A DNA stretch of 64,000 nucleotides from Planctomycetota bacterium (GCA_002862085.1 PKCK01000011.1:1-64000), one strand, 5' to 3'; numbered from the stretch's first letter, positions 1 through 8,509 are shown. The notes: generated by a model from the sequence alone, not told the origin. Made by a program: numbers and translations.

Positions 1-1677
1 TCCGCCGAGGCCCTCCTGACCGACGGCTCGCTCTCCCTCGCGGCGGGTGCGATGGGCGGGACGCGTCCGGGAGCCTTCTTCACCGAGCCGGACGGCCAGC
101 ACCTCGCCACCCTGCGCGTCGCCACGGGCGACGATCTGGAGCGTCCCTGGGACGAGCTCCCCGAGGAGGTCCGCCGCGTGGCCCTCGAGGGCGCCGGCGA
201 CGAGGTTTTCTCCGTCGTCTGGCGCTTCAAGCGCGGCAAGCGCGAGGGCGAGCACACCTTCGAGGGGACGTGGCCGGGACTGCTCCGGCTCGTGGAGGAG
301 GAGGCCGCGCGCCGTTCCCAGCAGAAGGCCGCCGCCGAGTGGGCGGCGCCGCTGGTCGAGGTCGACTGCGCGGAGTGTGAGGGGTCGGGGATGGCGCCGG
401 CGGCGCGCTCGCGGGCGGTCGGCGGCCTCACCCTGGGCGCCGCGTTCGCGGCCACGGTCTCGGAGCTCCGCGAGGCGCTCGGGAGGATCGAGGGCACCTC
501 GGCGGCGGCCGGCGCGCTCGCGCCGGAGATCGACGCGCGCCTCGCGGACCTCGCCGAGCTGGGGGGCGGCGGGCTGCCCCTCGGCGCCCGCGCGGCGGAC
601 CTCGCCCCCGCCGAGCTCCAGCGACTGCGGCTCGCCGCGGTCCTGCGCAGCGGCCTGACCGCGACGACCGTCGTCCTCGACGAGCCCGCCGCCGGGCTCG
701 ACCCCGCTGGCGTCGAGGCGCTCCTCGCGAGGCTGGAGCGACTGCGCGTGGAGGGCAACACGATCGTCGCGGTGACCCACCGGCCCGAGCTCGTGGCGCG
801 CGCGGACCACGTCGTGGCCCTGGGCCCGGGCGCCGGGCCCGAGGGCGGCCGCGTCGTCGGCGCGGGGCGCTTGGAGGAGCTCTCTCCCGAGGTGCGCGCG
901 GCCCTCGAGGGGGACGCGGAGGACGCGACGGGATGGCCCCGCGGCGAGGGCGAGGTGCGCGTGGGGGAGGAGGTCCTGCCCCGCTGCGGCGTCCTGCGCT
1001 GGTCGGGCCCGCAGGCGAGCCGGCGCCTCCGCGCGCTCTCCGGCGCGGACGTGTCGGGAGCCTTCGAGGAGATCGTCGACCCGACCGGGGCGCTGCGATC
1101 GCGGGCCGTCGTCGGCGCGCTCGACGTCATGGGCGCGCTCCAGGGGCTGTTCGCCTCGACGGACACCGACCTGCCGCGCGCGGCGTTCTCCTTCGCCAGC
1201 CCCCGGGGTCGCTGCCCCCGCTGCAAGGGCTCGGGAGTGGAGAGCGTCGCCATGGACTTCACCGCCGACCTGGCGCTCCCGTGCGAGGCCTGCGGCGGGA
1301 CGCGGTACCGGCCCGAGGTGCTCGAGGCGCGCTGGCGCGGGCTGAGCGTGGCGCACGTGCTCGGGAGTCCGCTCGCGGCCCTCGATGGCCTGGAGGGCCA
1401 GCTGGCGAAGGCGCGGGACGCAGCCGTGGCCGTGGGGCTCGGCCACCTGGCGCTCGGCCGGCCGACGCGGACGCTGTCCGGCGGGGAGCGCCAGCGCCTC
1501 GCGCTGGCCGCCGGCGCGGTCCGCGCGCGCGGGCCCGCCCTCTTCCTCCTCGAAGGACCCGAGCGCGGGCTGTCGGCCGCCGACCTGCCGCTCCTCACGG
1601 GCGCCATGGCGCGGCTCGCCGCGGAGGGTCACACCCTCGTCGTCGCGAGCGAGGACGAACGGCTCGGGCCGCTCTGA
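1..1677 (+). CDS. UvrA-like excision nuclease ATPase, 5'-truncated by window edge
   Basis: The frame is open from base 1, so the gene starts upstream of the window. UvrA recognises DNA damage in nucleotide excision repair as a tandem-ABC ATPase dimer. Visible are the tail of ATPase domain I (Walker B VVLDEP at 670-687, H-loop VTH near 772), a CxxC near 366 and a second zinc module CPRC...CEAC at about 1213-1296, then the ABC signature LSGGERQRL at 1474-1500. Several ATPase motifs are degenerate: the domain I signature reads LAPAE (601-615), the domain II Walker A has Ala for Lys (WSGPQASRR, about 1000-1026), domain II Walker B is LFLLEGP (about 1540-1560) and its H-loop His is missing. It therefore looks like a divergent UvrA paralogue rather than the housekeeping protein. 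The domain I Walker A lies outside the window. Confidence 0.85.
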   Translation, partial: SAEALLTDGSLSLAAGAMGGTRPGAFFTEPDGQHLATLRVATGDDLERPWDELPEEVRRVALEGAGDEVFSVVWRFKRGKREGEHTFEGTWPGLLRLVEEEAARRSQQKAAAEWAAPLVEVDCAECEGSGMAPAARSRAVGGLTLGAAFAATVSELREALGRIEGTSAAAGALAPEIDARLADLAELGGGGLPLGARAADLAPAELQRLRLAAVLRSGLTATTVVLDEPAAGLDPAGVEALLARLERLRVEGNTIVAVTHRPELVARADHVVALGPGAGPEGGRVVGAGRLEELSPEVRAALEGDAEDATGWPRGEGEVRVGEEVLPRCGVLRWSGPQASRRLRALSGADVSGAFEEIVDPTGALRSRAVVGALDVMGALQGLFASTDTDLPRAAFSFASPRGRCPRCKGSGVESVAMDFTADLALPCEACGGTRYRPEVLEARWRGLSVAHVLGSPLAALDGLEGQLAKARDAAVAVGLGHLALGRPTRTLSGGERQRLALAAGAVRARGPALFLLEGPERGLSAADLPLLTGAMARLAAEGHTLVVASEDERLGPL

Positions 1678-1688
1678 GTCAGGGGCTC

Positions 1689-1706
1689 CGGCGCGCGCTC
1701 GCGCCG
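1689..1706. terminator. Short GC-rich hairpin between convergent genes
   Basis: A 7-bp stem (CGGCGCG/CGCGCCG) with a 4-nt loop lies between the convergent UvrA-like and FAD-oxidase genes. There is no T-tract, so this is only a weak candidate for a bidirectional terminator. Confidence 0.3.
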
Positions 1707-1711
1707 CCGCG

Positions 1712-3091
1712 TCACAGCTCGACCGTGCCGAAGCGCTCGACGCCGATGCGCGCGCACACCTCGCGCACCCAGGGCGACGTGTACTCGCGATAGGCCTCGA
1801 CGTTGTGAGGGCCGACGCAGTGCTCCGCGCTGTAGCTGCCGCCGAATCCCGTGACGCAGACGTCGTAGGCGATGCGCTGGAGCTCTCCCTTGCGTCCCTC
1901 CGGGGCTGACGCCGGGTCCCACACCAGGTTGAGGTGCGAGCCTCCATCGCCCCAGTGGCCGAAGTCCGCCACGCGCGCGTCGGGCGCGACCTCGGCGACG
2001 CGCCGCGCGACCTCCGCGGTGAACTCCGCCATCCGGGACCGCGGGACCGACACGTCCAGGCCGAGGACCTGGCCCTCCTCGCGGAGGCTCTCGGAGATCT
2101 GATGGCGCACGTGCCAGAAGTCCGCGACGTCGCCCACGACCACGTCGCGGATTCCCGGATCGTCGCCTTCCATGAACTCCACGAGCGCCTCGCCGAGGAG
2201 CTCCTCCAGATCCAGGGTCTCCGCCGGGATCGACGAGGACAGCTCGACCAGCACCGCGTAGGCGGGGGGGCCGCCGGGGAACGGGCTGCGCTCCATCGTT
2301 CCGTGACGCAGGACCGCGTTCACGGCCTCGGCGGACATCGCCTCGTAGGCCGTGAGGAACTCGCCGAGGCGCGGCTCGAGGGCCTCGAAGAGCCGGACGA
2401 CGGCGTCGCCGCTCTCGGCCTCGACGAGCGCTCCTGCCCGCTGCCGGGGGAGGGGCCAGGTGCGCAGGACCGCTCCGGTGACGATGCCGAACGCCCCCGA
2501 CGTGCCCACGAAGAGCTGCTTGGCGTCGAGGCCGGTGTTGTTCTTCCGCAGGCCGCGGAGGTCGCTCCAGGTGGAGCCGTCGGGCAGGACCACGCGCAGC
2601 CCGAGGAGATTCGCGCGCACGTCGCCGTAGCGCACGAGCCGCGAGCCGCCCGTGTTGGTCGCCACCATCCCCCCGATCTGGGGATCGGCGCCCAGGTCGA
2701 TCGGGAAGGTCCGGCCGCGCTCCTTCAGGGCCTCGTTCAGGGCGGAGAGCAGGACGCCGCCCTCGACCTCGACCGAGCCGTTCGCGTCGTCGATGTTCGT
2801 GATCCGCGAGAGCCGCTCGAGGGAGAGCACGACCATCTGCCCGGAGCCGTCGGGAGTGGACGCGCCGACGAGGCCCGTGTTGGCGCCGGCCGGCTGCACG
2901 CGCGCGCCGTGCTCGTTGCAGAGCCGGACGCACGCGGCGACCTCCTCGTGCGTGCGCGGCCGCGCCACCACGCGCGCGCTTCCCTCGCCGTAGCGCCAGC
3001 CCTTCTCGTAGCGAGCGAGGTCGTGGGCGTCGGTGACGAGAGCGTCCTCGCCGAGGGCCGCCGCGAGGGCGTCGTGCAGTGCGTCGGTCAT
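1712..3091 (-). CDS. FAD-linked D-2-hydroxyacid dehydrogenase (GlcD/D2HGDH-like)
   Basis: This 459-residue protein has the architecture of the FAD_binding_4 (PCMH) plus FAD-oxidase C-terminal family, which oxidises D-lactate, glycolate or D-2-hydroxyglutarate. The flavin-binding loop PAGANTGLVGAS is at about residue 70, and a second loop with GMVATNTGGSR is at about residue 145. The C-terminal domain carries FGHWGDGGSHLNL, matching the conserved histidine-containing substrate and metal region. Length is normal for the family (about 450-480). The substrate cannot be assigned from sequence alone. It is convergent with the UvrA-like gene and faces away from the remnants at 3142-3657. Confidence 0.85.
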   Translation of the reverse strand: MTDALHDALAAALGEDALVTDAHDLARYEKGWRYGEGSARVVARPRTHEEVAACVRLCNEHGARVQPAGANTGLVGASTPDGSGQMVVLSLERLSRITNIDDANGSVEVEGGVLLSALNEALKERGRTFPIDLGADPQIGGMVATNTGGSRLVRYGDVRANLLGLRVVLPDGSTWSDLRGLRKNNTGLDAKQLFVGTSGAFGIVTGAVLRTWPLPRQRAGALVEAESGDAVVRLFEALEPRLGEFLTAYEAMSAEAVNAVLRHGTMERSPFPGGPPAYAVLVELSSSIPAETLDLEELLGEALVEFMEGDDPGIRDVVVGDVADFWHVRHQISESLREEGQVLGLDVSVPRSRMAEFTAEVARRVAEVAPDARVADFGHWGDGGSHLNLVWDPASAPEGRKGELQRIAYDVCVTGFGGSYSAEHCVGPHNVEAYREYTSPWVREVCARIGVERFGTVEL

Positions 3092-3141
3092 CTCTTCGCG
3101 TCAGGCGGCGCGTGCTGAACTCTTCGAACGAGTCCGGCACC

Positions 3142-3483
3142 TCACGCACGATCATGTGCCCTTTCGCGGAGCGCCACAACCGCTGCGTGGAGGGCTGCAT
3201 GCATGACGCTCTCATGAGTCGAGAGCTCGACGGCGGCCTCCATCGAACGGCCGAGCCGCTCCCGCTCCTCGGCCACCATCCACGCCATCTCGACGCTCTC
3301 GGTGGGCAGGGTCTCCTCGTCCGTGAGGGCTCTGGCCGCGTGATGGCGGCTGAAGGTCGCAACGAGCTCGGTGAAGAGGCTCGCAGCCTCCTCGAGCGGA
3401 AGCCGGCGGGCGCTGCCTCCCCTGCAGCTCCCCTCGCCCGGACAGATCCAGGTTCCGCGTCGACGCGGAGGAGCGAGGCCCGT
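3142..3483 (-). pseudogene. Coding-like minus-strand fragment without a good start
   Basis: Between an in-frame stop at 3486-3484 and a TGA at 3144-3142 lies a frame with strong GC3 bias from about 3400 onward. It has amphipathic helical composition and includes the segments EEAASLFTELVATFSRHH and EERERLGRSMEAAVELS. The only ATG is at 3288, which would leave 48 residues, and coding character begins upstream of it. I do not recognise the family. It may be a remnant, or a small gene using a non-ATG start. Its position beside the decayed LysR gene suggests a locus that lost DNA. Confidence 0.3.
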
Positions 3484-3495
3484 TCAATCCGCGCC

Positions 3496-3657
3496 ATGCC
3501 GGGTCAGGACGAGCTCCCCTCCATCACCGCGCTGACCGCCTTCGACGCGGCGCTGCGGCACCTGAGCCTCACGGGCGCCGCGAAGGAGCTCGGCGTGACC
3601 CCGGGGGCTTCTTCGCGGCAGGTCGGGGCCCTCGAGGAGCTTCGCGGCGGTGTCTGA
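3496..3657 (+). pseudogene. LysR-type regulator remnant, helix-turn-helix only
   Basis: The 53 codons encode the first part of a LysR helix-turn-helix: LPSITALTAFDAALRH is followed by LSLTGAAKELGVTPGA and a recognition helix ending SRQVGALEEL. The protein stops there, before the wing, linker and roughly 230-residue effector domain. None of the three downstream frames resumes LysR sequence, so the rest appears deleted rather than frameshifted. The last codons overlap the GTG start of the decarboxylase and contain its ribosome binding site, so the fragment may persist because it carries that site or couples translation. Confidence 0.7.
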
Positions 3658-5074
3658 ACCCTCCGATCTCGAGAGGCTCCTCTCGCGGGCGCGCGACGCG
3701 GCGGTCGAGTACCTCGGCTCGATCGGCGAGCGCGGGATCGGCGCCAGGACGGGCCGCGACGGGGCCGGGCGCGAGGCCGCGCTCCCCGAGGAGGGCGTCG
3801 GAGGCGCCGCGGCCTTCGAGGAGCTCCTCGCCCGGGCCGAGGCGCGCGCCGTGGCGTCCACGGGGCCCCGCTACTTCCACTACGTCGTCGGCGGTGCGAC
3901 TCCGGAGGCACTCGCGGCCGACTGGTTCACCTCGGCCCTCGACCAGGTCGCGTCGTCCGCGGCCGGATCGCCCCTGGCGGTCGACCTCGAGGTCCTCTGC
4001 GCGCGCTGGCTCTGCGAGCTCTTCGAGCTGCCCGCCGACGAGCTCACGGGGGTCTTCGTCACGGGGGCGACCGCCGCGAACACCGTGGGGCTCGGAGCCG
4101 CCCGCCAGCGGGTCCTCGCCAGGGTGGGCCATGACGCGGCGGAGCGAGGTCTCGCGGGCGCGCCGGAGGTTCGCGTGCTCACGGGCGGCTTCGTCCACGC
4201 GAGCGTGGTCAAGGCGTGCGCGGTCCTCGGGCTCGGTCGCGCGTCGATCGAGCGCTTCGCCGCGGACAACCGAGGGACCCTCGACGAGGCGGCGCTGGCG
4301 CGCAGGCTGGAGGGGCTCGGCGGCGCTCCGGTCATCCTCGTGGGCACCGCCGGGGAGGTGAACAGCGGTCGGTCCGATCCGCTGGATCGTCTCGCCGAGC
4401 TCGCCGCACGGCACGGAGCATGGCTGCACGTGGACGCGGCCTTCGGCGCCTTCGCACGGGTGACGCCGCGCGCCTCGGACCTGGTGCGGGGGATCGAGCG
4501 CGCCGACTCGATCGCCGCGGACGCTCACAAGTGGCTCAACGTCCCCTACGACTGCGGCTTCGCGCTCCTGCGCGACCGCGACGCGGCAGCCAGGACCTTC
4601 AGGCTCAGCGCGCCGTACCTGCCCCCCGCCGTGGCCGGCGAGCCGCGCGACCTCGTGCCGGCGAACCTCTCTCCCGAGAGCAGTCGCCGCGCGCGGGCGC
4701 TGCCGGTGTTCGCGACGCTGCTCGCCCGCGGCCGCGCCGGCATCCGCGCGATGGTCGAGCGGCACCTCGACCTCGCCGCCCTCCTCGCCGACGAGGTTCG
4801 CGCGGCCGAGGACCTCGAGCTCGTGGACGACCCGGTGCTCAACGTCGTGCCCTTCCGGTTCGCGCCGGAGGGCGTGAGACGACGGGATCTCGACGAGCTC
4901 AACGAGCGGCTCGGGCGAGCGGTGCTCGAAGACGGCCGCGTCGCGGTGGGGCTCACGCGCCATCGCAGCGTCGTGTGCCTGCGACCGGCGATCGCGAACT
5001 GGCGCACGGGGGAGGACGACGTGCGACTCGTCGTCGAGGTCGTCCGCGAGCTCGGCGCGCGGCTGCTCGGATGA
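3650..5074 (+). CDS. PLP-dependent group II amino-acid decarboxylase
   Basis: This 474-residue protein belongs to the pyridoxal-dependent decarboxylase family that includes aromatic-L-amino-acid, tyrosine and glutamate decarboxylases. The Schiff-base lysine is in ADAHKWLNVPYDCG at about residue 296. The upstream LHVDAAFGAF carries the aspartate that contacts the PLP ring nitrogen, and FVTGATAANTVGL is the phosphate-binding loop. The start is GTG at 3650, inside the LysR remnant, with GAGGAG about nine bases upstream. Length is normal. The substrate amino acid is not predictable here. Confidence 0.85.
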   Translation: MSEPSDLERLLSRARDAAVEYLGSIGERGIGARTGRDGAGREAALPEEGVGGAAAFEELLARAEARAVASTGPRYFHYVVGGATPEALAADWFTSALDQVASSAAGSPLAVDLEVLCARWLCELFELPADELTGVFVTGATAANTVGLGAARQRVLARVGHDAAERGLAGAPEVRVLTGGFVHASVVKACAVLGLGRASIERFAADNRGTLDEAALARRLEGLGGAPVILVGTAGEVNSGRSDPLDRLAELAARHGAWLHVDAAFGAFARVTPRASDLVRGIERADSIAADAHKWLNVPYDCGFALLRDRDAAARTFRLSAPYLPPAVAGEPRDLVPANLSPESSRRARALPVFATLLARGRAGIRAMVERHLDLAALLADEVRAAEDLELVDDPVLNVVPFRFAPEGVRRRDLDELNERLGRAVLEDGRVAVGLTRHRSVVCLRPAIANWRTGEDDVRLVVEVVRELGARLLG

Positions 5075-5118
5075 CGCTGCGACACATCGCGCGCTCCGGC
5101 GAAGTCGCCGCTGCGGGA

Positions 5119-5124
5119 TAGACT
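5119..5124 (+). promoter_or_regulatory. Putative -10 element TAGACT for the DUF1992 gene
   Basis: TAGACT lies 10 nt before the ATG at 5135 and no Shine-Dalgarno sequence intervenes. It is one of nine such TANNNT sites in the window. No clear -35 box is visible. Confidence 0.35.
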
Positions 5125-5134
5125 CGTGTCGTAC

Positions 5135-5506
5135 ATGGACCCGCTCCGCCACATCGTCGACGCGAAGATCAAGGAGGCCCAGGAGGACGGCGTCTTCGAC
5201 GACCTCCCGGGCAAGGGCAAGCCCCTCGAGTTCACCGACGACTCGCGCGTGCCGGCGGAGCTGCGCGGCGCGTACTCGGTCCTGCGCACGGCGGGGATGC
5301 TGCCCGAGGAGATGGAGCTGAAGAAGTCCATCGTGACCCTGCGTGAGCTGATCGAGCACGCCACCGACGGGGACGAGCGCGCGCGCATGGAGAGCGAGCT
5401 CGAGTCCGTCTCCACGCGCTTCGACCTCCTCATGGAGCGCCGCCGCGGCCGCGGTCTGAACCTCGGCCGCTACCGCAGCGCTGCCATGGGGCGCTTCATG
5501 CGCTGA
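5135..5506 (+). CDS. DUF1992 (DnaJ-homologue C28 conserved domain) protein
   Basis: This small protein of 123 residues matches the DUF1992 family, named for the conserved domain of eukaryotic DNAJC28. Diagnostic stretches are an amphipathic start (MDPLRHIVDAKIKEA), the FDDLPGKGKPLE loop and a charged helical C-terminus. Bacterial members lack a J domain, as here, and their biochemical role is unknown. A GTG at 5126 would add three residues; the ATG at 5135 is preferred because it follows a TAGACT hexamer by 10 nt and matches the family N-terminus. Confidence 0.8.
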   Translation: MDPLRHIVDAKIKEAQEDGVFDDLPGKGKPLEFTDDSRVPAELRGAYSVLRTAGMLPEEMELKKSIVTLRELIEHATDGDERARMESELESVSTRFDLLMERRRGRGLNLGRYRSAAMGRFMR

Positions 5507-5546
5507 CCGACCGAGCCCCGGAGCCCGGGCAGCCGGAGCGCTCGCG

Positions 5547-7034
5547 TCAGCCGGGCGAGGGGCGCGCGGTCGTGGCGGCGGGGTCAGCGAGCGTCGCCCG
5601 CAGCGTCTGCTCCAGGTGCGCGCGCATGGCCGCGGCGCGAGCGGGATCCTCCGCGCGCAGGATCGCGGCCGGGTGGAAGGTCACGAGGGTCGCGTCCGCG
5701 TAGCGGCTCGTCCTCGCCTCCGGCGCCGCGCCCGGGTCCGGCATGCGAAAGGTCGGCCCGAAGACCGCGCGCGCGGCCGTGGCGCCGAGGCAGACGAGCG
5801 CGCGCGGGGCGACGGCGGCCAGCTCCGCGTCGAGCCAGGGCTGGCAGCGCGTCACGTGCTCGATGGTGGGCCGCTTGTGAAGCCGGCGCTTCCCGCGCGG
5901 GGCCGGCTCGTGGCGGAAGTGCTTGACCGCGTTGGTCACGTAGAGCGCCTCGCGGCGGATCCCAGCAACCTCGAGCGCAGCGTCGAGCACCTCGCCCGCC
6001 GGGCCGATGAAGGGGCGGCCCGCGCGCTCCTCCGTATCGCCCGGCTGCTCGCCGAGCAGGACCGTCGAGGCGTCCTGCGGCCCCTCACCGGCGACGGCGC
6101 GCGTCCCGTTGCGATGGAGCTCGCATCCCTCGCAGCCAGGGAGCGTCTCGCGCAGCTCGTCCAGCGGCGCGCCGAAGGGGACGAAGGGCGCGGCGGAGTC
6201 CGCGACCGCGCGCGAGTTCCGCGCCATCTCCTCGAGGCGCCGCGGCACATCCGCGAGCAGCTCCGGGATCTGCTTCGTCTCCGGCAGCGTGTCCCAGAAC
6301 TTCCGCGGCATCTCCGCGACCATCGCGCTGATCTTCACGCGTGCCGGATTGAAGATCGATGCGTAGTAGGTGCACCACAGCTCCTCCAGCTCGTCGTGAT
6401 CGGGCGCGGCGTCCCGCGGCGCTCCTTCCGTGAAGCGCACCTCGCGTCCGTCCCAGTGAGCGCAGCGGTCGGGGGTCAGGATCGACCAGTCCATGCTCGG
6501 GAAGCGCCCGCGGAAGAAGGACGCCTCGCGCTCCACGATCAGATGGGACGGGCGGTACCACGCGATGAAGCGCTCGCCGCCGCGGGCGCCCGGATCCTCG
6601 ATCCGCCGGAAGCGGACGAACGCGTGCATCTTGTGGGCGTCGCGGCCGATGGCCTTCCGCATGCGCTGGAGGACAGCCACGTCCGCGTCGAGGGGATCGG
6701 CCATGAGGCCCCGATCCCCGCGCGCGATGCGCCAGGCGACGACGTACAGCGCGCGCCAGACCGACTCGTCGCGGTAGCAGGAGATCGTCGGGAGCGCGTC
6801 CACGTAGGCCCGCGGCAGCTCGAGGGCCGGGCTCCGGACCGCCGCGGTCCTGTCGGGCAGCGGGGAGGGAGCGTCGGTGGCTCCGAAGAGCCCTGGCTCC
6901 GCGCCCTCCGCGCGGGGACTCCGGAGCGGATCGCGCCACCTGATGCCCTCGGGAGGGACTCCCTCGCCGATGAGCGCGCGCGCGTGGGCGCGGAACGCGT
7001 CGAGCGTCCCGTCGAGCACGACCGTGCGCGTCAT
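5547..7034 (-). CDS. UdgX-family uracil-DNA binding protein with N-terminal TIGR03915-like domain
   Basis: This 495-residue protein has an N-terminal TIGR03915/DUF4130-like region (to about residue 270) fused to a C-terminal uracil-DNA-glycosylase fold. The C-terminal half carries GEQPGD (motif I), GRPFIGPAGE, the insertion loop KRRLH (5877-5891) and HPAAILRA (motif II). Cysteines at CEGC and in RCQPWL are positioned to bind the 4Fe-4S cluster. The KRRxH loop is the hallmark of UdgX, whose histidine forms a covalent bond to the abasic sugar after uracil removal (known for the mycobacterial enzyme). The gene overlaps the upstream radical-SAM gene by one base (TGATG), so the two are probably translated together. 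Confidence 0.88.
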   Translation of the reverse strand: MTRTVVLDGTLDAFRAHARALIGEGVPPEGIRWRDPLRSPRAEGAEPGLFGATDAPSPLPDRTAAVRSPALELPRAYVDALPTISCYRDESVWRALYVVAWRIARGDRGLMADPLDADVAVLQRMRKAIGRDAHKMHAFVRFRRIEDPGARGGERFIAWYRPSHLIVEREASFFRGRFPSMDWSILTPDRCAHWDGREVRFTEGAPRDAAPDHDELEELWCTYYASIFNPARVKISAMVAEMPRKFWDTLPETKQIPELLADVPRRLEEMARNSRAVADSAAPFVPFGAPLDELRETLPGCEGCELHRNGTRAVAGEGPQDASTVLLGEQPGDTEERAGRPFIGPAGEVLDAALEVAGIRREALYVTNAVKHFRHEPAPRGKRRLHKRPTIEHVTRCQPWLDAELAAVAPRALVCLGATAARAVFGPTFRMPDPGAAPEARTSRYADATLVTFHPAAILRAEDPARAAAMRAHLEQTLRATLADPAATTARPSPG

Positions 7035-8329
7035 CAGACCTGCCCGGTCTTCGCCGAGCCGTTCGCCTCGAAGAGGAGCAGCTGTCGATCCTTCGTGCGG
7101 ACCTTCTCGCGCAGGTCTTCGAGGTCGAGGTCGCGGACTGCGCCGTCCCAGGAGTCCGCGCACACGATGAACGGCAGCACGCGCTTGAGGGGCGCCCTGA
7201 GCTGCTTGAGGTCGGCCTCGCGCAGGCGACGGCGCCGCCGCGCGCCGAGGATGCGCCCCACCGACCGCGTCCCCAGGCCCGGCACGCGCAGGAGTGCCTC
7301 CTTCGGGGCGGTGTTGACGTCGACCGGGAAGAAGTCGCGGTGGGCGAGGGCCCAGGCCATCTTCGGATCGACCTCGAGGTCGAGGTTGCCGTCGCCGCGG
7401 GTGACGACCTCGTCGATGCGGAAGCCGTAGAAGCGAAGCAGCCAGTCCGCCTGGTAGAGGCGGTGCTCGCGGACGAGCGAGGGCTGCGCCGTGGGGAGGT
7501 CCTGGTGCGCCCGCGGGATCGGGCTGTAGGCGGTGTAGTACACGCGTCGCAGGCCGTGGGTCCCGTAGAGGCGGTCGGCCGTCTCGAGGACGGATCGGTC
7601 GGGCGATGGCGTGGCGCCGACGATCATCTGGGTGCTCTGCCCCGCGGGGGCGAAGCGGCGCCGGCCGCGTCTCGCGCCCGCGGTCCCCCCGGGCGTGCTC
7701 GCGCGCCGACGCCCGCGGCCCTTGGCCTCGTCGATCCCCTCCTTGAGGAAGGCCATGGCCGACTCCGCCTCGTCGATCGACTTCTCCGGGGCCAGACGGT
7801 CGAGGTCGGCCTGCACGGGGAGCTCGACGTTCGCGCTCACCCGATCCGCGTACTGCCCGGCCTTCGTCAGCGCCTCCTCGGACGCGCCGACGACGCCCTT
7901 CAGATGGATGTAGCCGTGGAACCCCTCCTCCTCGCGCAGCCGCCGCGCGACCTCCGCGAGCAGGTCCATCGTCCGGTCGGAGTCCATGACCACGCCCGAG
8001 GAGAGGAAGAGCCCCTCGATGTAGTTGCGGCGATAGAACTCGATCGTGAGCCGCACCACCTCCTCGACGGTGAAGCCCGCGCGCGGCACGTCGTTGCTGA
8101 CGCGGTTGACGCAGTAGCGGCAGTCGTAGATGCAGCGGTTCGTCAGCAGGATCTTCAGCAGCGACACGCACCGGCCGTCCGGCGTGTAGCTGTGGCAGAT
8201 GCCCATCCCCGTCGCGTTCCCCAGGCCCTTCCCCCCGTTGGAGCGCTTGGCCCCGCTCGAGGCGCAGGAGGCGTCGTACTTGGCCGCGTCGGCGAGGATC
8301 CGGAGCTTGTCAGCGGTGTCCATGGCCAT
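7034..8329 (-). CDS. Putative DNA modification/repair radical SAM protein (TIGR03916-like)
   Basis: This 431-residue protein carries the radical-SAM cluster motif CIYDCRYC (codons within 8111-8134), preceded by LLKILLTNR. A C-terminal helix-hairpin-helix-like segment (LLRVPGLGTRSVGRILGAR) suits DNA binding. TIGR03916 members are known to occur paired with TIGR03915/UdgX proteins, and this one abuts UdgX. An Arg/Gly/Pro-rich insertion of about 30 residues (nt 7640-7730) interrupts the barrel and is not typical of the family as I know it. The start is taken at the ATG at 8329 (MAMDTADKL); the ATG at 8323 is also possible. The reaction is unknown. Confidence 0.85.
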   Translation of the reverse strand: MAMDTADKLRILADAAKYDASCASSGAKRSNGGKGLGNATGMGICHSYTPDGRCVSLLKILLTNRCIYDCRYCVNRVSNDVPRAGFTVEEVVRLTIEFYRRNYIEGLFLSSGVVMDSDRTMDLLAEVARRLREEEGFHGYIHLKGVVGASEEALTKAGQYADRVSANVELPVQADLDRLAPEKSIDEAESAMAFLKEGIDEAKGRGRRRASTPGGTAGARRGRRRFAPAGQSTQMIVGATPSPDRSVLETADRLYGTHGLRRVYYTAYSPIPRAHQDLPTAQPSLVREHRLYQADWLLRFYGFRIDEVVTRGDGNLDLEVDPKMAWALAHRDFFPVDVNTAPKEALLRVPGLGTRSVGRILGARRRRRLREADLKQLRAPLKRVLPFIVCADSWDGAVRDLDLEDLREKVRTKDRQLLLFEANGSAKTGQV

Positions 8330-8336
8330 GGAATCC

Positions 8337-8342
8337 ACCCTA
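8337..8342 (-). promoter_or_regulatory. Putative -10 element TAGGGT for the radical-SAM/UdgX operon
   Basis: On the minus strand TAGGGT sits 7 nt before the ATG at 8329, with no Shine-Dalgarno sequence between. It is a member of the recurring near-start TANNNT pattern. Confidence 0.35.
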
Positions 8343-8509
8343 ACAGGATGCGAACGATCGCGCGCGAGACACCCTGCCGCGGGGGCCAGGACCACGGAGC
8401 GACCCGGAGCGTTCCCCGGCACCGGACCGCACGCGGCGCTCCTCGCGCGGCTCCAGGACGCGCTGCAGCCGTGGCCGCGGCGAGGGGATCCCGCCCGGCC
8501 GGGTGCCTC

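Noticed and set aside
3569-5359. A long minus-strand frame over the decarboxylase
   Set aside because: It has the typical composition of an antisense shadow, and the plus strand carries the complete PLP-enzyme motif set.
5547-8171. A single long frame that seems to fuse the radical-SAM and UdgX regions
   Set aside because: The upstream part of this frame is out of register with the radical-SAM protein. The true genes are in two frames joined by a TGATG overlap at 7034.
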